From: Burkholderiaceae bacterium | Lineage (GTDB): Bacteria; Pseudomonadota; Gammaproteobacteria; Burkholderiales; Burkholderiaceae_C | DNA: 58,092 bases | Reading direction: 5' to 3' | NCBI GenBank assembly: GCA_031253795.1 | Contig: JAIRVR010000047.1 | Location: 1-58,092 of the forward strand | In this document: piece by piece, positions 1 through 7,443 of the stretch | How the letters are laid out: each line of letters starts with the position of its first letter | Position numbering within the stretch: position 1 is the first letter of the stretch | Position numbers and translations under genes: made by a program | Notes under the pieces: generated by a model | What the model was told of the DNA's origin: nothing | Database searches by the model: none | What the model saw: only the letters and a program-made list of their open reading frames with translations

Positions 1-441
1 CAAGTTAGCCGTGAGCTGCGACGGCCCGAGCATGCGGTAGGTCTCCACCGCCTCACGCGCGCATCCCAGCGCCTCAGCCTTCGAATCGGCATCTCCCTGC
101 TCGGACAGGCGGTTGGCCAGGTTGCTGAGCGACGCAGCCAAGTCAGGCAGGTAAGCCGCGAGCTGCGACTGCCCGAGCTTGCGGTAGGTCTCTACCGCCT
201 CGCGCGCGCATCTCAGCGACGCGGCCTTCGAATAGGCATCGCCCTGCTTGGACAGGCGGCTGCTTAGGGTGTTAAGCGACGCGGCTAAGTCGGGCAGGTA
301 CGCCGCGGGCCAGGACTGCGCGAGCTTGCTATAGGTCTCCACCGCCTCGCGCGCACATCCGAGCGCCTCGGCACTCGAAGCGGCATCGCCAAGGTTCGAG
401 AGCCCGATGGCCAGGTTATTGAGCGCGCTGGCGCGACTGGC
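1..441 (-). repeat. Tandem 147-bp repeats coding 49-residue TPR-like units
   Basis: Three consecutive units with a 147-bp period, at about 1-147, 148-294 and 295-441. Each encodes a 49-residue unit with the core CAREAVETY and, in the more intact copies, AAYLPDLAASL and LSxQGDA. The units are very similar at nucleotide level, including synonymous positions, which suggests recent duplication or gene conversion. They continue past the left edge. They are in frame inside the large STAND-type gene. Confidence 0.9.
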
Positions 442-3300
442 CTCATTGGGGGCGGCATGCACTTCGCTGCGCCGGATGTCGACCGTCAGCGCTAGCAGCG
501 GCGTCGAATAGTTGGGCAAGCGCAGACTGGGTGCGATGGCTTGTTGCTCCGGCTGAGGCAACATCCTCCAGGCCTCAGTTACCGGAACGGTCAGAGTCAT
601 GCCGTGCTGGTGTACCGCGGAGATGAGCTGATTGCCGTGGCCGGTCCAGAGGGCAACCAGGGCATGCACCAAGCGCTGCGCGCCAAGGTCCAGCTTCGCC
701 GAGTCCAGCGCCTGAGGCCACGCGCGCGGCCACAAGCGAGCCAACACAGCCATCGCACGAGTGAGCCGCGCCTCTCCATGTCCAAAGACCAGTGCCAGCC
801 AGGCGGGCGCGCGATTGGCGCTCAGGCGTTCGACAAGCAGATGTTCGGCCAGCAAGTCGGGCGTGAGGGGGCCTATGCTGCCACCCTGGCTTGGGTAAAT
901 GCGTGCGAAAGCGCGCACCCATTCGCCGGGTTGGGCAAATTCCAGCTGCGTGAGCGCGGCGCCAAGCTCGGCTGCTTCCAAGCCCTGTGAAAACGCCAGC
1001 AATGCCAAGGCATCAGCCCAGTCGTCCCAAGCACCGGCGCCGGCCAGCGCAGTTGGGGCGTTGCGTTGCCAGTGCCGCCATTCGCGGCGCAACATGGCAG
1101 CCAGCAGCGCATAGCCATGGCCCGGCCGTTCACCGGCAAGTGCGGCCAGCGCGGCCAAATGCAGGTAGAGCGGGCGGGCATAATCGGTTGATGTTAGGTC
1201 TGGCCGCCAGGGATAGTTGGGCTCTGGCTCGCCGAGCGCGGCGGCGTAGTCGGACACGGCGGCGTCGAACGCCTGGGCACGGTCTTCCGGCGCATTGGGC
1301 CAGTCGGGCACGGCGGTCAGGCCGAGGTGGGCAGGCCCGGGTGTCAGCAGCGCGATCAGCTCGGTGTCGCCGTCCGGCTGGCGAGACAGCTGTTGCCACC
1401 AGTCGGTGCTGCGCGCCAAGCACAGCACGTGCACCCGTGGGCCATCCGGCCGCTTCAATGCGTCGTCGAGCGCCGTTCGCAGCCAGCGCAGCAGCTCGGG
1501 CTGCCATCCCTCGGCGTAGTCAACCACCAGCAGCAGTGGGCGCGAGTGGCCTAACAGCAGCCTTTGCCATGCGTCCAGAGCTTCGGCAAGCGGCTTGGCA
1601 GGCAGCCATAGGCCAAGCCAACCACGCTGCACGGCGCGCTGCAGCAGTTCGAGTGCACTGCGAGTCTTGCCCGCGCCCCCCGGGCCATAAATGACCTGAG
1701 TGGTCAGACGCGGCAGGCCCGGCGCCGTCACAGCGTCCAGAACGCCGTCCACAAATGCATCGCGTGCAGGGTGAAAGCGCACCACCTGGTCTTGCGCCGC
1801 CAACAGTGCCGCTGGGCCGATCTGCCGCACATGCGTCGCCGCCTGGGGCTTGGGCGGCTGCAAGAACTCAGGGGCATCGGTATCCATGGAGGCGTCGCCC
1901 GTGCCTGCACTTGCGGGTGACTTAGGTGACCGCGGCTGCACGCTTGCGGCCTGCAGCGCACCTCCTTCCGGCGGCGTGTCCTGCCCAGGCAAGGTACGTA
2001 GCAGCTGGACGCCCAGATGAAGCTCCAGCGCTTGTAAAGTGACTTCGGCGCAGTCCTTCCAGGTGTGGCTGCGGCGCAAGCGTTGGGCCAGCAGGACAGC
2101 ATCGGCCTTGGCTTCGGCTATGTGATCGCCCAGCTCGAGCAAGGCCTTTGCCACCGCAGTGACGTCGCCGTCGGTATGGGCCCCGGAGCCATCTTGGCTG
2201 CGCCGGCCTTCCACCTGCACCGCACGCACACTGCGGCCCAGGCCGGCGCCCTGCCAAGGTCCATGAAGCAGCCGATAGACGCCCGACTGCTGGCCGATGA
2301 CCACGGGCACCTGGCAGGCGATGGCTTCCCAGGCGACGAGCCCAAAGCCCTCGTGCCACGACGGCATCAACGCCACGCTGCTTCCGGCCAAATCGCTGAG
2401 ATACTGCAGCCGGTCTTCGGTGTAGGGCTGCACGTCGCATTCGACCATGCATTGGGCTTCGGCCTCCGCCTCTTTCACCACCTGGTCACGCTGTTCGGTC
2501 GGCACACCCCGCATGCGCAGGCTGGGTGAACGGCGCATCGCATGGCGGTCGTTGGCGGCCGACCTGCATTGGCCCACGGCACGGCCAAAGCCGCGCACGC
2601 CCAGCAGAGCCTGCTTGATTCGCTCGTCGTCGCTGCCGAGCCGCCCGCCCAGGAAGGCGATGAAGTTGGCCGGCGCCTGGTCGCTGAGGGGGACCTGCTG
2701 CGGGTCTAGCTCGGCCAGGCCTGGCACCAGCATCGTCACCGACGAGCGTTTGGCGGGCGGCAGAATGTCGCACAGGTGATCGGTCAGCATGGGTCCGACA
2801 GCCAAGCTAAGGTCGGCCTGTTCAAACAGTTCTTGCTGTGCCTGTCGCTTACCGGCCGCGCCGGCGCCGTCCTTTTTCACGTCCTGGTAGGCGCGGAAAG
2901 CCATGTGATGGACCAGCACTGCACGGCTGCCAGGGAGAGCAGCGCGAAGCGCCAACGCCAGCGCGCCGGTCTTATCGTCGTGCCCGAACCACAGCACGGT
3001 GCCGGAGTCCAGCGCCACACTGGATTCGGAGCGCACTGCCGCCAGCACGGAATCGGCCTTGTCGGCGGGCAGGTCGGGAGCGTCGTTGCCCAGCGACACC
3101 AGGCTTACATGGTGGCGTCGGGCGTCCTCCTGGTCGGCGGCATCGGCGTGCGGGACCACGCAAATCAGCTGGTACTCACGGCGCGGAGCGATGCCCAGCG
3201 ACCTCACCCATTCGACATTGAACGCGTTGATGCCGCCGTATCGCGGCCCCCAGGCGGTGGCCAGCACCACCAAGCATGCGTTAGGTTGCGCCATCGTCAT
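1..3300 (-). CDS. GT4 glycosyltransferase-like / STAND P-loop NTPase / TPR-repeat fusion protein (3' end off the left edge)
   Basis: I translated one uninterrupted frame from ATG 3300 to the left edge: 1,100 codons and no stop. Residues 1 to about 400 look like a GT-B (GT4) glycosyltransferase: an RYGGINAF loop near the N-terminus and an EGFGLVAWE segment with the family EX7E pair (E317, E325). After a Pro/Ala-rich linker comes a P-loop NTPase with Walker A GPGGAGKT (539-546) and a Walker B-like LLLVVDYAE (D594), then a helical region. From about residue 955 there are 49-residue TPR-like repeats. The order effector, NTPase, repeats is that of STAND/NLR-type conflict proteins. GT activity, oligomerisation and defence are inferred; I know of no named system with exactly this build. 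ATG 3294 is an alternative start with a better-spaced GAGAG. Confidence 0.82.
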   Translation of the reverse strand, partial: MTMAQPNACLVVLATAWGPRYGGINAFNVEWVRSLGIAPRREYQLICVVPHADAADQEDARRHHVSLVSLGNDAPDLPADKADSVLAAVRSESSVALDSGTVLWFGHDDKTGALALALRAALPGSRAVLVHHMAFRAYQDVKKDGAGAAGKRQAQQELFEQADLSLAVGPMLTDHLCDILPPAKRSSVTMLVPGLAELDPQQVPLSDQAPANFIAFLGGRLGSDDERIKQALLGVRGFGRAVGQCRSAANDRHAMRRSPSLRMRGVPTEQRDQVVKEAEAEAQCMVECDVQPYTEDRLQYLSDLAGSSVALMPSWHEGFGLVAWEAIACQVPVVIGQQSGVYRLLHGPWQGAGLGRSVRAVQVEGRRSQDGSGAHTDGDVTAVAKALLELGDHIAEAKADAVLLAQRLRRSHTWKDCAEVTLQALELHLGVQLLRTLPGQDTPPEGGALQAASVQPRSPKSPASAGTGDASMDTDAPEFLQPPKPQAATHVRQIGPAALLAAQDQVVRFHPARDAFVDGVLDAVTAPGLPRLTTQVIYGPGGAGKTRSALELLQRAVQRGWLGLWLPAKPLAEALDAWQRLLLGHSRPLLLVVDYAEGWQPELLRWLRTALDDALKRPDGPRVHVLCLARSTDWWQQLSRQPDGDTELIALLTPGPAHLGLTAVPDWPNAPEDRAQAFDAAVSDYAAALGEPEPNYPWRPDLTSTDYARPLYLHLAALAALAGERPGHGYALLAAMLRREWRHWQRNAPTALAGAGAWDDWADALALLAFSQGLEAAELGAALTQLEFAQPGEWVRAFARIYPSQGGSIGPLTPDLLAEHLLVERLSANRAPAWLALVFGHGEARLTRAMAVLARLWPRAWPQALDSAKLDLGAQRLVHALVALWTGHGNQLISAVHQHGMTLTVPVTEAWRMLPQPEQQAIAPSLRLPNYSTPLLALTVDIRRSEVHAAPNEASRASALNNLAIGLSNLGDAASSAEALGCAREAVETYSKLAQSWPAAYLPDLAASLNTLSSRLSKQGDAYSKAASLRCAREAVETYRKLGQSQLAAYLPDLAASLSNLANRLSEQGDADSKAEALGCAREAVETYRMLGPSQLTANL

Positions 3301-3788
3301 CTCTCTTTCCGATTGTTTTTTTGCTGACTTCGTACGGCCAGGTTGATGCAGTCTAGTCGAGACCTCGAACGGCCAGGGCGTGCTAGGAGTGCGCTGGGGG
3401 TAAAACGCCCGACCAGACTGCGACCGTTCGCGAGCGACTCTTGACGACCGGCACAGGTCATCGCGCATTTACAAGCCATTCGGCTCGACAGACTGCGGGT
3501 GGCAGGGCCACCACTTGTGCTGAGCTTGATGCCAACACGTCTCCCGGCGACCGCAGCCCGCAGGCAGCGAATTGCTACACATTCAATAGCAACAAACACA
3601 GCCGGCATTGGGTGGAACACCTGGAACACCATGAATTCTTGCAGTGCTCCACCACGAAAAAGAGAAAACAATATTCAAATCAATAACTTACCTTACATGG
3701 AACACCGGAACACCTGGAACACCACATAAATACAAGTCGCATGCGATAGCAGCAGCATGTTTCGGCCTTGGTGCTTCTGCTAATCACT
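3301..3788. other. AT-rich intergenic region between the STAND gene and the integrase
   Basis: I find no convincing gene in these 488 bases. The few short open frames lack ribosome sites and family motifs. Composition falls well below the flanking genes between about 3560 and 3780. The region contains a cluster of GGAACACC repeats (listed separately) and must hold the promoter of the minus-strand STAND gene. A purine-rich GGAAAGAGAG lies immediately before ATG 3300 and is the likely ribosome site. Confidence 0.7.
3613..3723. repeat. Five GGAACACC iterons in two clusters
   Basis: GGAACACC begins at 3614, 3623, 3699, 3707 and 3716. Within clusters the spacing is 9, 8 and 9 bases; the clusters are about 76 bases apart. 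Most copies extend to TGGAACACC. Such phased short direct repeats beside an integrase gene could be arm-type integrase or excisionase sites, or operator iterons for the divergent region. The function is not established. Confidence 0.75.
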
Positions 3789-5027
3789 TCAGGCAGCACG
3801 CACACCAGCAAGGTCTGCCGCCATGGCGTCCAGCCTGTCTGCCCACCACTGCATCAGTTCACGGCGCTGGGCCAGATACTGCGCTTTGTTGTAGACGCCC
3901 TCAGTGCCTCTGACCTTGTGAGCCAGGGCGCTATCCACGATGCGCCATTCCTTCCCGGCCTCGTTGGCCGCCGTGCTGAACAGGTGCCGCATGCCGTGGG
4001 GTGTCTGCCGCCCCTTGTAGCCCATGCGGGAAAGGGCCTGATTGAACGTCATGTTGCTGATGGGCGTGTCCATGCTGGCACGGCCCGGGAACAGGAGCGG
4101 GCTCTTTCCGGCGTACTGCTTCAGTTCATGCAACAGCTTGACGGCCTGGCCTGGCAGCGGGAACACGAACTCGCGGCGCTCCTTCTTCCGGCTGGCGGCC
4201 ACAGTCCACAGCCCCGCCTCAAGGTCGAACTCATCCCATGGAGCTTCACGCAGCTCGGACGGGCGCACGGCCAACAACGCCAGCAACTGCAACCCGATGG
4301 ACAGAGAGCGCGAAGGATGGGCGCGCATCGCACGAATCAGGCCGGGAATCTCTGCTTGGGATACATGGGCAAAGTTCTCATTGCGGCTGGGCGCGATGAA
4401 CTTGTGCAGGTTGTCGATGGGGTTGAACTGTGAGCGGTCGGTTACCTGGGCCAGGGCGTAGATGTCGCGGCAGTAGGCCCGTGCCTTTGCGATGGTTTCG
4501 AGAATGCCCTTTTCCTCCATCCTCTTGAACAGGGCAAACCATTCGCTGGCGGGGATGGCTGTGTAGTCCCGCGCTCCCATGCTGGGCAGAACGTGGTTTT
4601 CGATCATGGCCTTGGCGCGGTCGTAGGTGTCACCTGTCCAGCTCTTGGCGTCCTTCTTGACCTTAAGCCACTCCGCTGCCAGTTGGGCGAATGTCTCGCG
4701 TGGCTCCACACCTTCCAGCGCAGGCGGGCTTTTCGCCTGTGGCAGCGGAATTCCCTCATCCTTGGACTGCTTGAGCCACTGGCGGGCCTTCTCGCGCGCC
4801 TGCTGGCCGGTGAGCTGATGCGTACCCTTGCCGTATCCACCAATCCCCAGCCAAGCCCATTTCCCTTCTGGCGTCTTGTACCTGAGCTGCCAATCCTTCG
4901 TGCCGCTCGGCTTCACTCGCAGGTACACGCCATCGCCGTGCCGCTCACGGTACATGGTGGCGCCCGGCTCAAGGCTCTCTATCACCGTATCCGGCATGGG
5001 CCTTCGCTTGATTTCTTCTCGCTTCAT
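3789..5027 (-). CDS. Tyrosine recombinase (P4-type phage/island integrase)
   Basis: A site-specific integrase of 412 residues from ATG 5027. The N-terminus has the DUF4102-like arm-binding fold (a DGVYLRVKPSG segment), followed by a core-binding domain and a C-terminal catalytic domain. The catalytic set is visible: R255 in AVRPSEL, H344-x-x-R347, H370 and the nucleophile Y379 in EGVYNK. The frame stays open to ATG 5186, but that start lies inside the tRNA terminator hairpin, so I prefer 5027. MPDTVIESL (ATG 4997) is another option. It lies next to the 3' end of tRNA-Thr, the usual arrangement when the integrase targets that tRNA. The island therefore extends leftwards from the tRNA. Confidence 0.93.
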   Translation of the reverse strand: MKREEIKRRPMPDTVIESLEPGATMYRERHGDGVYLRVKPSGTKDWQLRYKTPEGKWAWLGIGGYGKGTHQLTGQQAREKARQWLKQSKDEGIPLPQAKSPPALEGVEPRETFAQLAAEWLKVKKDAKSWTGDTYDRAKAMIENHVLPSMGARDYTAIPASEWFALFKRMEEKGILETIAKARAYCRDIYALAQVTDRSQFNPIDNLHKFIAPSRNENFAHVSQAEIPGLIRAMRAHPSRSLSIGLQLLALLAVRPSELREAPWDEFDLEAGLWTVAASRKKERREFVFPLPGQAVKLLHELKQYAGKSPLLFPGRASMDTPISNMTFNQALSRMGYKGRQTPHGMRHLFSTAANEAGKEWRIVDSALAHKVRGTEGVYNKAQYLAQRRELMQWWADRLDAMAADLAGVRAA

Positions 5028-5029
5028 GC

Positions 5030-5089
5030 CTTGTATCCCTGAGTTAGAAAAACCAGAAGATTTTGCAGGGATACACGAGGGGATACAAG
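5030..5089. repeat. Three GGGATACA repeats just upstream of the integrase gene
   Basis: GGGATACA occurs at 5068-5075 and, as GGGGATACAAG, at 5079-5089. An inverted copy, CTTGTATCCCT, is at 5030-5040, so the outer two form an inverted repeat. They lie between the integrase start and the tRNA end, where arm-type integrase sites or an autoregulatory operator would be expected. This is an inference from position only. Confidence 0.55.
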
Positions 5090-5156
5090 AAAAGTCGCGC
5101 TGTGTAGCTGCATGCATGGGCATATACAGGCATGCTTGCAGGGCTAAACCCTTGTC

Positions 5157-5194
5157 AAAAAACAAAAAACCCGCATGTTTGAGCATGCGGGTTT
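5157..5194 (-). terminator. Rho-independent terminator after tRNA-Thr
   Basis: A perfect stem, AACCCGCATG (5168-5177) with CATGCGGGTT (5184-5193), and a 6-base loop. On the minus strand it is followed by TTTTTTG and a further T run. It begins 8 bases past the tRNA 3' end. Confidence 0.88.
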
Positions 5195-5201
5195 ATGTTT
5201 T

Positions 5202-5277
5202 TGGTGCCGGTTGTCGGATTCGAACTGACGACCTACCGCTTACAAGGCGGGTGCTCTACCAACTGAGCTAAACCGGC
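5202..5277 (-). tRNA. tRNA-Thr (anticodon UGU)
   Basis: The minus-strand cloverleaf begins GCCGGTT and ends AACCGGC-A-CCA, giving a 7-bp acceptor stem and an encoded CCA. The D arm GCTC/GAGC and the loop AGTTGGTA are standard. The anticodon loop reads CTTGTAA, giving UGU for threonine. The T loop is TTCGAAT; its stem, GTCAG with CCGAC, has one A-C mismatch. The 3' end abuts the island and is the likely attachment site. The matching direct repeat should lie beyond the left edge. Confidence 0.95.
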
Positions 5278-5341
5278 GAAGCTCGCATTCTAGCGCAGAA
5301 AACCACCCTCTCCGCCCGCACGCAGCGAGCGCTCGGCGGGC

Positions 5342-5845
5342 TTACTTGACCAGCTTGAGTGAAGGGCGCGATCCCGAGGGCGGAGGCGTGCGCGGCGGCT
5401 CATCGTCTGCGGGCTCGGCCGGGGTGCTGACCAACTGCACCACGCGCTCGTCGCCGGCATGGGCCTCCTGGGTGTCCTCGGCCTGGGGCTCGGAAGGCGA
5501 CTCCACCGCCTCGTCCGACTCCTCTTCCACGGGCGGAAAGGCCATGCCCTGGCCGGTTTCGCGTGCGTAGATGGCCATGACTTTGTCGACGGGCACCATG
5601 ATTTCGCGCGGCTGACCACCAAAGCGTGCCGTGAAGCTGATGAAGTCGTTACCCATCTGCAGGCCGCTAGTGGCGTCGTAGCTGATGTTGAGTACGATCT
5701 CGCCATCGCGCACGAACTCGCGCGGCACCTGGACGCCGCGGTCGACCCGCACGGCGATATGGGGCGTGAAGCCGTTGTCGGTGCACCACTCGTACAAGGC
5801 CCGGATCAGGTAGGGGCGGGTGGAAGTAGCTTCGGGGGCAGTCAT
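5342..5845 (-). CDS. sspB: ClpXP protease specificity-enhancing factor SspB
   Basis: A 167-residue adaptor. The conserved N-terminal body includes RPYLIRALYEWC, a short VPREFVRDGEIVLNIS-like strand region and an FGG/VPVDKVMAIYA segment that forms the peptide-binding domain. A long acidic, proline-rich linker ends in the short basic tail LKLVK, which in this family docks on ClpX. SspB tethers ssrA-tagged proteins to ClpXP. ATG 5845 was chosen because homology begins at the TRPYL region; an in-frame ATG at 5881 would add an unrelated leader. It follows sspA on the same strand, as usual. Confidence 0.93.
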   Translation of the reverse strand: MTAPEATSTRPYLIRALYEWCTDNGFTPHIAVRVDRGVQVPREFVRDGEIVLNISYDATSGLQMGNDFISFTARFGGQPREIMVPVDKVMAIYARETGQGMAFPPVEEESDEAVESPSEPQAEDTQEAHAGDERVVQLVSTPAEPADDEPPRTPPPSGSRPSLKLVK

Positions 5846-5883
5846 GGGCAATCCCAGGGGAAAAAGCGGTCCGGAACACAAAA

Positions 5884-5925
5884 GCGGGCAGGAAGACGGC
5901 CTGTGGCTGCGCCTTCCATGCCCGC
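5884..5925 (-). terminator. Possible hairpin between sspA and sspB
   Basis: GCGGGCAGGAAG (5884-5895) pairs with CTTCC-A-TGCCCGC (5913-5925). On the minus strand it is followed by TTTTGTG. It could be a weak terminator or processing hairpin that lowers sspB expression relative to sspA. Confidence 0.4.
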
Positions 5926-5949
5926 GAGACGGTCGTCAACCGGCGTGAA

Positions 5950-6561
5950 TTACTTGCGCATCACCTTCTCGGAAGGTGTCAGCGCTTCGATATAGGCAGG
6001 GCGCGAGAAGATGCGCTCTGCATACTTGAGCAGCGGCGCAGCATTCTTGGACAGCTCGATGCCATAGTAGTCCAGACGCCACAGCAGCGGAGCGATAGCC
6101 ACGTCCAGCATGGAGAAGTTTTCGCCCAGCATGTACTTGTTCTTGAGGAACACGGGAGCGAGCTGGGTCAGGCGGTCACGGATATGGGCGCGCGCCTTTT
6201 CGATGGCCTTTTCGTTGCCCTTGACATTGCGCTCCTCGAGCGTGCTGACATGGACAAAGAGTTCCTTTTCGAAGTTCAGCAGGAACAGGCGCACGCGTGC
6301 GCGGTCCACCGGGTCGCCGGGCATGAGCTGCGGGTGCGGGAAGCGCTCGTCGATGTACTCGTTGATGATGTTCGACTCGTACAGGATCAGGTCGCGCTCG
6401 ACCAGGATGGGCACCTGGCCATAGGGATTCATCACGCTGATGTCTTCGGGCTTGCTGAACAAGTCCACATCGCGGATTTCGAAGTCCATGCCTTTTTCAA
6501 ACAGAACGAAGCGGCAACGGTGTGAAAAGGGGCAGGTCGTTCCCGAATAAAGCACCATCAT
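5950..6561 (-). CDS. sspA: Stringent starvation protein A (GST-fold RNA polymerase-associated regulator)
   Basis: A 203-residue protein with a thioredoxin-like N-terminal domain (MMVLYSGTTCPFSHRC) and an all-helical GST C-terminal domain. SspA binds RNA polymerase and alters transcription in stationary phase and under acid or nutrient stress; members lack normal GST catalysis. The length and the ends match the family. It lies 107 bases after petC and before sspB, the standard betaproteobacterial order petABC-sspA-sspB. Confidence 0.94.
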   Translation of the reverse strand: MMVLYSGTTCPFSHRCRFVLFEKGMDFEIRDVDLFSKPEDISVMNPYGQVPILVERDLILYESNIINEYIDERFPHPQLMPGDPVDRARVRLFLLNFEKELFVHVSTLEERNVKGNEKAIEKARAHIRDRLTQLAPVFLKNKYMLGENFSMLDVAIAPLLWRLDYYGIELSKNAAPLLKYAERIFSRPAYIEALTPSEKVMRK

Positions 6562-6668
6562 GGTGGAGGCTCCTAAAAATCAAAAAGAGTGGGTCGCTCG
6601 CGGCGCCCACTCTGCACTCACAGTTCAGCCGCAGAAATTGCTTCTGCCCGCCTTCTGCTGTCACGGTC

Positions 6669-7424
6669 TTATTTGACGTCTTTCCAGAACGCGGCGTTGA
6701 GGCGCCATGCAATGAAGATGAAAATCGCCAGGAAGAGCAGCACGCCCACGCCGATGCGGGTGCGGCTGTTCTGGGCCGGCTCGCCCATCCATTGCAGGTA
6801 GTTCACCAGATCGCCAACTGCGTGATCGTACTGCACTGCGCTCATGGTGCCAGGGGTCAGTTGTTCCCACCCCTTGAAAACCTGGGTCTTAACCCCGTGT
6901 TCCTCGACCTCTTCGAACACGGCGCGGCGCTCACCCTGCAGTTGCCACAGCGCATGGGGCATGCCCACGCTGGGGAAGGCCAGGTTGTTCCATCCCGTGG
7001 CCTTGGTCTCGTCACGGTAGAAGGTGCGCAGGAAGGTGTACAGGTAGTCGGCGCCCGTGCCGTTGTGGCCCGCACGCGAGCGTGCAATCACGGTCAGGTC
7101 CGGCGGGTTGGCACCAAACCACTCCTTGGCATCCTTGGGGCTGATGGCGGCCTTCATGGTCTCGCCCACCTTGTCCGTGGTGAACAGCAGGTTGTCCTTG
7201 ATCTCCTGCTCGGTCAGGCCGATGTCCTGGAGGCGGTTGAAGCGCATGAACGCGGCAGAGTGGCAGCTCAGACAGTAGTTGACGAACAGCTTGGCGCCGT
7301 TTTGCAGCGAAGCCGTGTCATTGGTCTTGCCCGGAGCCTTGTCCCAGGCAATGCCACCCTCGGCAGCCTGGGCCCCGACTGCGACGCCCAGGGCCGCGAT
7401 CAACGTGAGGATCAGTTTCTTCAT
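6669..7424 (-). CDS. petC: Cytochrome c1 of the bc1 complex
   Basis: A 251-residue precursor. It has a cleavable signal peptide (MKKLILTLIAALG... ending near AQA), a c-type haem site C51-L-S-C54-H55 and a C-terminal membrane anchor at about 219-242. It carries electrons from the Rieske protein to cytochrome c on the periplasmic side of complex III. It starts 19 bases after the petB stop, in one operon with petA and petB. No defects are visible. Confidence 0.95.
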   Translation of the reverse strand: MKKLILTLIAALGVAVGAQAAEGGIAWDKAPGKTNDTASLQNGAKLFVNYCLSCHSAAFMRFNRLQDIGLTEQEIKDNLLFTTDKVGETMKAAISPKDAKEWFGANPPDLTVIARSRAGHNGTGADYLYTFLRTFYRDETKATGWNNLAFPSVGMPHALWQLQGERRAVFEEVEEHGVKTQVFKGWEQLTPGTMSAVQYDHAVGDLVNYLQWMGEPAQNSRTRIGVGVLLFLAIFIFIAWRLNAAFWKDVK

Positions 7425-7443
7425 TGTTGTTCTCTCCAGCTTT

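Noticed and set aside
1-441. Possible CRISPR or non-coding satellite because of regular repeats
   Set aside because: The period is 147 bases with no unique spacers, and the repeats keep the reading frame as 49-residue TPR-like units.
541-3346. Several short open frames on both strands, suggesting a decayed region
   Set aside because: The minus frame from 3300 to 1 is fully open with continuous domain homology; it lacks a stop only because it leaves the window. The short frames are its shadows.
5028-5186. N-terminal extension of the integrase to 465 residues
   Set aside because: The start codon would sit inside the tRNA-Thr terminator stem and the extra residues show no integrase homology.
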